Source: Chloroflexota bacterium (GTDB taxonomy: Bacteria; Chloroflexota; FW602-bin22; JACPRP01). From it: a DNA stretch of 64,000 bases. Position numbers and translations under genes: made by a program. The stretch covers positions 21,654 to 85,653 of the forward strand of contig JACQUC010000217.1 of assembly GCA_016210495.1 (NCBI GenBank), given 5' to 3'. Shown in pieces: positions 43,376 to 51,669 of this stretch. The notes beneath the pieces are model-generated. The model was not told the origin of the DNA and did not search any database. It saw nothing but the letters and a program-made list of their open reading frames with translations. The stretch's first letter is position 1. Every line of letters starts with the position of its first letter.

Positions 43376-43404
43376 ATTATACGCAGCCCGCGAGGCCAAG
43401 GCAA
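43376..43404 (-). promoter_or_regulatory. Promoter of the small divergent gene
   Basis: On the minus strand TTGCCT (43404-43399), a 17-bp spacer and a perfect TATAAT (43381-43376). +1 falls at about 43369, the A of the start codon. Confidence 0.65.
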
Positions 43405-43422
43405 GGGACGCTTTTTCTGCTC

Positions 43423-43450
43423 TTGACTTTTGCCCCAAAACGTCTATAAT
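43423..43450 (+). promoter_or_regulatory. Promoter of the membrane protein-NTPase 2-protease operon
   Basis: TTGACT (43423-43428), a 16-bp spacer and a perfect TATAAT (43445-43450). Together with the minus-strand promoter at 43376-43404 it forms a compact divergent control region inside the system. Confidence 0.7.
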
Positions 43451-43548
43451 CCAAACAAGCACGCTCGGAGGCAAGCGTGTGCCTATCGTGGTGACCTGCG
43501 AGAAAGGGTCCGCTCATTTTGCAGCAGTTGTTTGGGGGAGACGCGGTA

Positions 43549-43857
43549 GTGCTGGTGATCAAGACGGCGATGGCAGTCATCCTGTTTGGGATGGGCGTGG
43601 CATCCTTTCTCTCCGGGTTACTTATCATTCTCTCGAGAGAGTACCAGGACACGTTGAAGACCATATCCGGCCATTCGGCCAAGATCAGCAGCAAGGCCAT
43701 TACCGACGAGGGGGTGGCACCAACCATCGAAGCTGCCTCACGTCTGGTCGAAGCTGTGGCGAAGTTGATTCAAACGGCCGTCGGCGTCGGTGCTTTCCTC
43801 GCCATTCTTGGAGTGGCTGTCTCGGTAATCGCTTTTTGGATGCTCTCGACTACATAG
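43549..43857 (+). CDS. Small two-helix membrane protein within the NTPase/protease locus
   Basis: A 102-residue protein with one N-terminal hydrophobic helix (about 5-30: TAMAVILFGMGVASFLSGLL), a polar helical middle (YQDTLKTISGHSAKISSKA, GVAPTIEAASRLVEA) and a C-terminal helix (LIQTAVGVGAFLAILGVAVS...). GTG 43549 with GGGGGAG eight bases upstream is preferred over TTG 43519. I recognise no family. It is the first gene after the promoter at 43423-43450. It could anchor or sense for the downstream NTPase, or be a membrane-perturbing effector; both are speculation from position and topology. Confidence 0.6.
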   Translation: MLVIKTAMAVILFGMGVASFLSGLLIILSREYQDTLKTISGHSAKISSKAITDEGVAPTIEAASRLVEAVAKLIQTAVGVGAFLAILGVAVSVIAFWMLSTT

Positions 43858-43862
43858 TTCCT

Positions 43863-43968
43863 GGTGCAAAATGCGAAGCGTAGGGGCGAGGGTGGATGGG
43901 CATCCGTAGGGGCGGACGTCTTCTGTCCGCCCGGGGTGGGGCGGGGCGCGTGGCAACCGTTTTGCACC
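43863..43968. repeat. MITE-like intergenic repeat with GGTGCAAAA ends
   Basis: GGTGCAAAA (43863-43871) and TTTTGCACC (43960-43968) are exact inverted repeats. They enclose a GTAGGGGCGAGGGTGG segment and a full GTAGGGGCGGACGTC/GTCCGCCC hairpin with the CGGGGTGGGGCGGGG tail. It lies between the small membrane protein and the second giant gene. Confidence 0.85.
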
Positions 43969-44009
43969 GACGACTGGATCTGCCGAGGGGGAGTGTTAGG
44001 AGGGTGTGA

Positions 44010-47000
44010 TTGGGTATGGCAGGGGAGACGGCGTCCAACAGCGCCCATGACCGGACGGTCGCAGGTGACTCGGCGACGATCGAGTCATCGCTCCTGCGAC
44101 GCTATCTCCAGGCGGTCAGAACGGACCCTGACAACGTTGCCGCGTTCCGCAACTACGTTCCGCTGCGACTGATCCCCCAGTCGATAGATCGTGCGGCCCG
44201 AGAGCCGTTGTCCGGCTCCGGCCTCTCCGAGCTGGACATCCAGGGCGCGGTCGCGCCTGGGCTGGCCCCCCTGGGGGTACTGGATATCCTCAAAGCTGGC
44301 CACCGCCTGCTCTTGTTCGGGGATCCTGGATCCGGCAAGACTCTGACCCTGCGTAGGCTCGCCCACGACTATGCCGATTTCTGCCTGTCTCATCCCAGCC
44401 CGGTCCCTTCGGCAGACATGCTCGCTACGGAGAAGCGCATCCCTATCTACCTGCCGCTGCACCTCTTCCACGAGGGTAGGGTCGAGGACTTGATTCTTTG
44501 CCAACTCGAGCTGTACAAGCTCCAGGACACGGCCGCGCAGACCCTGCGGGCGCTCTTGAAAGAGGAGAACGTCCTTTTTCTGATCGACGGCCTCAGCGAG
44601 ATTCCGAGCCATTATCAACTGGAAGGCACTACCCTGCTCGCGAGGTTCCTGGAGAAGAAGCACCCACGCCACAAGTGCATTCTGACGTGCCGCGTCCAGG
44701 ATTCCATAACCCTGCGCGCCTTCTTTGGCGGCGCCAAGACCTATGTGGTCGCTGCGCTGACGGATGACGACATGGAACAGTACCTGGCGAAGTATCACGG
44801 CCAGGAGGCTAGGCAGGCTATCGCCAGAGAGATGGCTGCTGACCCCAAGATCTGGGAGTTGGCACGCAACCCGCTGGTGCTGGGCAAGGTGGCCGACGTG
44901 GCGATTTCCAGCGGGGGATCGCTCGTCACCGACCGCGCCCGGAAACTGCGACAAATCGCCAGCAGCATCGCGAGTTGGGCCGACGCGAAGGTGCCGGACG
45001 GGGATAGGGTCGACGCGGCCCTGCGCGAGCGCGCGCTGGGCCAACTGGCTCTTGCAATGCAGGAAAAGGACACGCTGAGCCTGGACAGAGGCGAATGTCA
45101 CGCCATTATTCGTGAGATCGCCGCTCACGGACTCGAAGGCCAGGCAGTGGGGTGGATGGTCCGGCAGATGATGGACTCGCTCACCCACAGCGGCTTGCTC
45201 AAGCTCTCTCGCGATTGGGAAAGCTTTGAGTTCGCGCACGAGCTGCTGAGAGAGCTGTTCGCCGCCCTTGGGCTCAAACAGCGCCTGGAGCAGAATGACA
45301 GCCTGTCCGAGCTCATCGACAACGATGCCCGTCGCCAGCGCTGGAGCGGGCCTGTCGCCTTGCTGTACGGATTGCTGGATGACCCGTCGCAACTGGTCAA
45401 CGAGATCGTCGGGGACGGGGAGTCCTACCCGCGCGTGAAGATGGCAGCTCGATGTATCATCGAGAACGAGCCACCGGAACGGCGAGGATACGCCATCAGG
45501 CTCGACTCGAACAACGCCCACACTCAGTTCTATCTCGGACTGGCCCTCAAGGAGATGGGCTACTACGAGGCGGCGGCGGCATCGTTGTCATTCGCAGTGA
45601 CTACCCGACCGGACAGGGCCGATTTCCACAACGAGCTCGGATCTGTCTACAGCCTGATGGGTCGTTACGAGGAGGCTCTTACTGAATATCGGGAAGCCGT
45701 CAGAATCGAGCCGAACGATCCGGTTTTCCGGCGCAACGCAGGCGTGCTCTATGGACAGCTCGAATGTCCGGAGGAAGCCGCGGCTGAGCTGGAACAGGCG
45801 GTGGCACTGTTTCGCCAGCAGGCCGCCGACGCGCACGAGCAATTGGGACTCGTCTACGAGCGTCGCAATCTTTTCGATGAGGCGCTCCTGCAGTATCAGG
45901 CGGCAGTCGATCTGGTGGCGACCGAGCCCGCCTACCAGTATCGCCTCGCCACGGTCGCAAGAAAGCTTGGTCGGCACGATCAGGCAGTGGAAGCGCTGCG
46001 CCAGGTGGTCGTCCTGCACCCGGGCCACGCCGCGGCTCACTCCGAGCTAGGGGCAGTTTACAGAGAGCAGGGCTGGCTGAGCGAAGCGTTGACAGAGTAC
46101 CGGATGGCCGCCGAGCTGGAGCCAGGGAGGGCGGCACACCAGTTCTCGACGGGAACAATTCTGAAGGACCTCGGCCGGCACGCTGAGGCCCTGGCCAGTT
46201 TGCGTCGTGCGCTCGAACTGGATCGCGACTACGCCGAGGCGCTGAACGAGCTCGGCTTGATCCTTGCCCATTTGGGCCAGCACGAGGAGGCATGCCGTGT
46301 CCTCCGGCGCGCGGTGCAGCTAAAGCCTGGCGAGGCGCCATATCGCCGGAACTTGGGCGTTGCCACTGCTCAGCTCGGTAGGTACGCGGAAGCAACGCAG
46401 GAGTTGGAAGAAGCAGTCCGGCAATGGAACGACTACGCGCCGTGGCGCGCTGATCTGGGCGAAGCTTATGCGCTTCAAGGGCGTCACGAGGAGGCCCTGC
46501 GCGAATTCCTCCGCGCCATCGCCCTCGAGCCCGACGAAGCACTGTATCATCACAAAGCGGGAACTGCCCATAGAGCGCTCCGCCGCCTCGACGAGGCAGA
46601 GGCGGCACTTCGCCGCGCCATCGCAGCCGAGCCGAATCGGGCCGAGTCCCACAACGAGCTAGGGAAGGTTCACGAGCAACAAGGAAGGCTGGAGGACGCA
46701 CTGACCGAGTACCGGCGCGCAGTCGAGCTAGCTCCCGAGGAGGCGGTCTACAGGCGCAACGCCGGCGTGATCTATCGGAAGTTGAATCGCCACGACCAGG
46801 AGATTGAGGAACTGGAACGCGCGGCCAGTCTCAGGCCCGAATACGGCGACGTATACAACGAACTGGGGAGTGTGTACGAGCGCCAAGGCCTACTGAGCGA
46901 AGCACTCGAACAGTACCAGCGCGCTGTGCAACTGGAGCCGAGCGAGGCGGTGTACCGGTGCAACCTTGGCGTGGTGCAGCGGCAGCTTAAACAGTACGAT

Positions 47001-50000
47001 GAGGCTACCGCCAACCTGGGGATGGCCATACGCCTGGCGCCAGATTTTGCGGATGCCTACTTCCAGCTCGCCTCGGTTCACGAGCTTGAGGGACGAGACG
47101 AGGAGGCCACGGCCAAGTTTCGGCAGGCCGTTCGACTGGAGCCAGAGAATGCGGTCTATCGTCGAGCTTACGGCGTGAGCTGCCGGCGGTTGAGGCGACT
47201 TAACGAGGCCGCTTCCGAGCTCGAGCGCGCCCTAACGCAGGCATCGGATGACGCCGATACCCACAACGAGTTGGGGATAGTGTACGCGCTGCAGGGACGG
47301 CACGACGAGGCCATTCGGCGCTATCAGCGGGCACTGGAGATTGCCCCCGATCGACCGGTATATCGACGCAACGCGGCAGTCGTGTATCGCCAGTTGGAGC
47401 TATACGACCTGGCCATGGCACAGCTCGAAAAGGCGGTCGAGGCCGATCCGGATCGAGCCGACTGGTATGCTGAGCTTGGCCTGATCTTCGAAGCGCAGGG
47501 ACGTTTTGAAGATGCCTTGCACCAGTGCCGGCGGGCCGTGGATCTCAATCCAGACGAGCCGAGCTATCACCTAAGCGTCGGGGCGGCATCCATCCGTTTG
47601 GGAAGGCTCTCCGAGGCCGCGACGGCTCTGCAACGTGCCATCGGGTTGAAGCCGGATTACGCCACTGCTGAGAAGGAGTTGGGCACGGTCTATAGCCTCC
47701 TTGGACATCACGAGGAAGCGCTAGAGCACTTCCAACGCGCCGTTAATTTGGAGCCGGGAGAGGCAACGCACTACCGCAATGTGGCTGCGGCACTCGTGGC
47801 GCTTGGAAAGCGAGGAGAGGCCGTCGAGCATTTCAGGCACGCGCTGGGCTTGAAGGCCGAGCAGCCCGATTGGAGGAACGAGCTTGGCGACGCTTTGATG
47901 CATTTGGAACGCTGGCAGGACGCGCTAGCAGAATATGTTACGGCCAGCAGTTGCGCCAGGGACAATGGCCTCTATCACCTCAACGCCGGCCTCGCCTACT
48001 TCAAACTGGGCAAGCTATCGGACGCTGCGAGCGAGCTGGAGGAGGCAGTACGGCTCGATCCATCCAGAGCCGATTGGCGGAACGCGCTCGGCGAGGTTTG
48101 TGAGGCGCAGGGGTGGCACGAAGAGGCTCTGGCGGAGTACCAGAGGGCGGTCAACTTGGCGCCATCCGATCCGGTTTATCGGAGGAATGCGGGAGCCATT
48201 CGCCGCGTCTTGGGCGATCTGAACCGGGCCGCCCGCGACCTCCAGGAGGCCATCAACCTCAAGCCGGACTTCGCCGATGCCCACTATCACCTGGGCCTGA
48301 CCTTCCAGAATCTTGGCCGCACGTCCGATGCATTCGACGAGTTCCACAAAGCGGCTAGTCTGATGCCGGAAAGCGCCTCCTATCGGAGGATGGTTGGTCT
48401 GGCCCACGCGGACCTCAAACGATACGGCGAGGCTGTTCGCGAGCTTCAAGAAGCCATCCGCCGCGATCCCAGGTCAGCCATGCTGCATCACGAGTTGGGG
48501 ACCATCTTCGAGCAGCGCCATCAACTGGAACACGCCCTGGACGAGTACCAGCGGGCGGCGGAGCTCGAGTCTGAAAACCCGCTCTATCTGAAGAGCTCGG
48601 CCGCCGTCCTGAGTAAGCTCGGACGAAGGGAAGAGGCGCTGGCCGGCTTTCAGGCAGCCCTGGCGCTGAAGCCCGATTACGCCGAGGCGTTCAGCGAAAT
48701 GGGAATCGCCTTGCGCTCGCTGGGCGAATTCGACCAGGCATTGAGCGCCCAGAAGTCGGCCACGGAGCTGCAGCCCATGTCTGCTCGCTACCGGTACGAG
48801 CTGGCCATTACTAAGCGAGAGGCCGGCAGGCTAGATGAAGCTGCGAAGGACCTGGAGGAGGCGATTCGCCTCGAGCGCAACGTAGCTGAATGGCACGGGG
48901 AGTTGGGCGATGTTTGCCAGAGCCTGGGTCGCGAGAAGCTAGCTCTGGAGTCGTACCGCCGAGCTGTGGAGCTTGATTCGTCCAATGCGGAGTTGCACCT
49001 CAAGCTAGGCTTGGCCCTTGCTGCTGTGCAACGAACGAAGGAAGCCGCCGTCGAGCTGGAAGAGTCCGTGGCGCGCCGTCCACATCACGCCGAGGCGCGG
49101 CACGCGCTGGGGCAGGTCTACCAGCGTCAAGGCCGGCTGGAACTGGCGTTGCGCGAGCTAACCCAGGCAGTGAGCTTGCGGCCACAGGCCGCTGCCCACA
49201 GATTTGACCTGGCGGCCGTGCTGCAAGAAATGAACCGACTCGACGACGCCGCGCGCGAGCTCGAAGAGGCCGTCCGCCTGGATCCTGAACGGGCCGCCTG
49301 GCACAGCAGGCTGGGCGACATCTATCGCGCTCAGGGCCGCCACCGCGCAGCCCTCGATGAGTACCACAAGGCCAGCGAGCTAGATGCCGCCGATCCGGAG
49401 TACCACTGCAAGGTGGGCGCCACGTGCAAGGACCTGCGTCGATACGACGAAGCGCTAGCCGCCTTCGAGCAGGCCATCACAATGGCGCCGCGGTATGCCC
49501 TGGCGTTTTCGGAGCTGGGGTCCCTTTATGAGGCCCAGGATATGCTCGAGGAGGCCTTGGCCCAGTACCAACGAGCAGCTAAGCTCGAGCCGAGCGTAGC
49601 GCTCCATCGCCATCGCGTCGGCGTTGCGTGCCGGCGTCTCGGCCGGTTCCCAGACGCCCGGGAGGAGCTTAGCCGGGCGCTTGAGCTCGCGCCTAACGAT
49701 GCGGCCATTCACCACGATCTTGCTCTCGTACACGTCGAGAATCGAGATCACGAGGCCGCTCTGGCAGCTCACCAGCGAGCTGTGCAACTGAGCCCGCGCA
49801 ATGCCACGTTCCGCCAGGGGCTTGGAGTGCTTTGCGCCTTGCTGGGGCAGTATGACGAGGCCGCACGAGAACTGGAAGAGGCAACGCGGCTGGCCCCGGA
49901 CCGAGCTGGCATACACAACGAGTTGGCCGCCGTCTACGAGTCCCAGCGGCGGTTCAACGAGGCGCTCGCGCTCTATCGGCGCGCCTCTGGCTTGGCGCCC

Positions 50001-51662
50001 AACGTGGCGCTTTACCACCGCAATGTAGGAGCCGTGTTGCGGCAGCTTCGCCAGGATGAGCAAATAATGGGCGATCTGCACATTTTCGCCGGAACGTGGT
50101 CCAGCACCATCACGGAGGCCCTTGCCGAGCTGCAAGAGGCCCTGAGACTCCAGCCCGGCTACGCCGATGCCTTTTGCGAGCTGGGGCTTGTCTATCAGCT
50201 TCAGGGCAAACCAGAGGAAGCGTTGAACGCGTTCTTGCGCGCGGTGGAGCTCGATCCCGACAACGCGAGCTATCACCTGAAGCTCGGCGTACTCTATAAG
50301 CAGATGGAGAATCTAGATGAAGCGACACGGGAGCTTCAGAGCTCGGTGAAGCTCAGCAGCACCTTCGCTGAAGCCCACAATGAGCTAGGCACCGTCCTCG
50401 AGCTCCAGGGACAGCAGAAAGAGGCGCTTTCCCACTACCAGAAGGCAGCGAGGCTTCGACCCGACCGGGCGATATTCCAGCGCAATCTCGGCGCTTTGCT
50501 TCTATCGTTGCAGCGGTACGAGGACGCGGTGAAATCGCTGGAGCAAGCAGTGGCGCTTGATCCGAGCCAGGATTCATGGCACAATCTGCTCGGGATGGCT
50601 TACGAAAAGCAGGGGCGACACCTGGAGGCGCTGGTGCAATATCGGCGAGCCGTGGAGGCACAGTCCGGAGAGGGCGTCTATCACCGCAACGTCGGCGTTG
50701 CCTGTGCGCTTCTTGGCCGTTATGAGGAGGCCGCGGCCGAGTTGGAGCAGGCGGTCGCGCTGGACGCAACCGTCGCGCAGTGGTACGACGAGCTCGGTAA
50801 CGTCTACCACCACCAGGGATACCACGAGCGTGCCCTTAGTGCCATCGCTCGCGCCAAGGAGCTGAAGCCCGACGAGGCGCTCTACCACTACGACCAGGGG
50901 GTAGTGCATCGCGCTCTGGGTGAGTTCGTGGAGGCGACGGCTGAGTTACAACGCGCGGCCGAACTGGACCCGACTTTGGCACGGGCTCACAACCAGATGG
51001 GGGAGATTCACGAGCAACAGGGCAGGTACGAAGACGCGCTCGATGCGTTTCGGCGAGCGGTGGACCTGGCCCCTGATGTTGGCCAGTACTGCCGCAACGC
51101 CGGAGTGGCTTACAAGCGTATGGCTCGCTACGATGCGGCGGCGGCAGAGCTGGAAGAGGCAGCCAGGCTCGACCCAAACAACGCGGACATCCACTACGAG
51201 CTTGGCGTCGTGTATGAGATTCAGGGTCGGATCGATTCAGCGTTGCAGGAGCTAAGAAAGGCCGTGGAGTACGAACCGCAAAAGGCCACTTACCGCCGCA
51301 GCCTGGGCCGTCTCTATCGCGATTTGAAGCGATATCAAGCCGCACGCGGTGAGCTGGAGCAGGCCCTCCAACTGGAGCCAGAGCGTGCCGAATGGCACAA
51401 TGACCTTGGAACGGTCTACGAAGCGGAGGAGAATCACCTCGACGCTCTTCTCGAGTACGAACAGGCCATCAAGCTTGATCCTCAGGAGGCCACTTACCAT
51501 CGAAACGCGGGCGTAGTGCTTAAGCAACTGAAGCGGTACGACGAGGCCTTGGTGGAGCTGCAGAAAGCCGTGAAATTGAAGCCGGACTACGCCGATGCGA
51601 TCCGACAGTTGGCAGCGGTACACGCTTTGGCGCTCATCATGCGCGGCCTCAAGCGGCAGTAG
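44010..51662 (+). CDS. Giant NACHT-like STAND NTPase with ~60 TPR units (NLR-like sensor 2)
   Basis: 2550 residues. N-terminal motif SLLRRYLQAVRTDP...YVPLRLIP (27-56) is shared with the first giant. NTPase: Walker A GDPGSGKT (104-111), Walker B VLFLIDG (188-194), sensor ILTCR (224-228), ELARNPLVLGKVA (~284-296). The junction RRGYAIRLDSNN (~491-502) opens an array of about 60 TPRs to the C-terminus, many near-consensus (ALTEYREAVRIEPND, AVYRRNAGVIYRKL). A non-TPR insert (QIMGDLHIFAGTWSST) interrupts it near 50.07 kb. AGGAGG (43998-44003) is six bases from TTG 44010 and twelve from ATG 44016, so TTG may be the true start. The protease gene starts after a 7-base gap, strongly suggesting coupled expression and a shared complex. 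Confidence 0.87.
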   Translation: MGMAGETASNSAHDRTVAGDSATIESSLLRRYLQAVRTDPDNVAAFRNYVPLRLIPQSIDRAAREPLSGSGLSELDIQGAVAPGLAPLGVLDILKAGHRLLLFGDPGSGKTLTLRRLAHDYADFCLSHPSPVPSADMLATEKRIPIYLPLHLFHEGRVEDLILCQLELYKLQDTAAQTLRALLKEENVLFLIDGLSEIPSHYQLEGTTLLARFLEKKHPRHKCILTCRVQDSITLRAFFGGAKTYVVAALTDDDMEQYLAKYHGQEARQAIAREMAADPKIWELARNPLVLGKVADVAISSGGSLVTDRARKLRQIASSIASWADAKVPDGDRVDAALRERALGQLALAMQEKDTLSLDRGECHAIIREIAAHGLEGQAVGWMVRQMMDSLTHSGLLKLSRDWESFEFAHELLRELFAALGLKQRLEQNDSLSELIDNDARRQRWSGPVALLYGLLDDPSQLVNEIVGDGESYPRVKMAARCIIENEPPERRGYAIRLDSNNAHTQFYLGLALKEMGYYEAAAASLSFAVTTRPDRADFHNELGSVYSLMGRYEEALTEYREAVRIEPNDPVFRRNAGVLYGQLECPEEAAAELEQAVALFRQQAADAHEQLGLVYERRNLFDEALLQYQAAVDLVATEPAYQYRLATVARKLGRHDQAVEALRQVVVLHPGHAAAHSELGAVYREQGWLSEALTEYRMAAELEPGRAAHQFSTGTILKDLGRHAEALASLRRALELDRDYAEALNELGLILAHLGQHEEACRVLRRAVQLKPGEAPYRRNLGVATAQLGRYAEATQELEEAVRQWNDYAPWRADLGEAYALQGRHEEALREFLRAIALEPDEALYHHKAGTAHRALRRLDEAEAALRRAIAAEPNRAESHNELGKVHEQQGRLEDALTEYRRAVELAPEEAVYRRNAGVIYRKLNRHDQEIEELERAASLRPEYGDVYNELGSVYERQGLLSEALEQYQRAVQLEPSEAVYRCNLGVVQRQLKQYDEATANLGMAIRLAPDFADAYFQLASVHELEGRDEEATAKFRQAVRLEPENAVYRRAYGVSCRRLRRLNEAASELERALTQASDDADTHNELGIVYALQGRHDEAIRRYQRALEIAPDRPVYRRNAAVVYRQLELYDLAMAQLEKAVEADPDRADWYAELGLIFEAQGRFEDALHQCRRAVDLNPDEPSYHLSVGAASIRLGRLSEAATALQRAIGLKPDYATAEKELGTVYSLLGHHEEALEHFQRAVNLEPGEATHYRNVAAALVALGKRGEAVEHFRHALGLKAEQPDWRNELGDALMHLERWQDALAEYVTASSCARDNGLYHLNAGLAYFKLGKLSDAASELEEAVRLDPSRADWRNALGEVCEAQGWHEEALAEYQRAVNLAPSDPVYRRNAGAIRRVLGDLNRAARDLQEAINLKPDFADAHYHLGLTFQNLGRTSDAFDEFHKAASLMPESASYRRMVGLAHADLKRYGEAVRELQEAIRRDPRSAMLHHELGTIFEQRHQLEHALDEYQRAAELESENPLYLKSSAAVLSKLGRREEALAGFQAALALKPDYAEAFSEMGIALRSLGEFDQALSAQKSATELQPMSARYRYELAITKREAGRLDEAAKDLEEAIRLERNVAEWHGELGDVCQSLGREKLALESYRRAVELDSSNAELHLKLGLALAAVQRTKEAAVELEESVARRPHHAEARHALGQVYQRQGRLELALRELTQAVSLRPQAAAHRFDLAAVLQEMNRLDDAARELEEAVRLDPERAAWHSRLGDIYRAQGRHRAALDEYHKASELDAADPEYHCKVGATCKDLRRYDEALAAFEQAITMAPRYALAFSELGSLYEAQDMLEEALAQYQRAAKLEPSVALHRHRVGVACRRLGRFPDAREELSRALELAPNDAAIHHDLALVHVENRDHEAALAAHQRAVQLSPRNATFRQGLGVLCALLGQYDEAARELEEATRLAPDRAGIHNELAAVYESQRRFNEALALYRRASGLAPNVALYHRNVGAVLRQLRQDEQIMGDLHIFAGTWSSTITEALAELQEALRLQPGYADAFCELGLVYQLQGKPEEALNAFLRAVELDPDNASYHLKLGVLYKQMENLDEATRELQSSVKLSSTFAEAHNELGTVLELQGQQKEALSHYQKAARLRPDRAIFQRNLGALLLSLQRYEDAVKSLEQAVALDPSQDSWHNLLGMAYEKQGRHLEALVQYRRAVEAQSGEGVYHRNVGVACALLGRYEEAAAELEQAVALDATVAQWYDELGNVYHHQGYHERALSAIARAKELKPDEALYHYDQGVVHRALGEFVEATAELQRAAELDPTLARAHNQMGEIHEQQGRYEDALDAFRRAVDLAPDVGQYCRNAGVAYKRMARYDAAAAELEEAARLDPNNADIHYELGVVYEIQGRIDSALQELRKAVEYEPQKATYRRSLGRLYRDLKRYQAARGELEQALQLEPERAEWHNDLGTVYEAEENHLDALLEYEQAIKLDPQEATYHRNAGVVLKQLKRYDEALVELQKAVKLKPDYADAIRQLAAVHALALIMRGLKRQ

Positions 51663-51669
51663 GGGCAGG

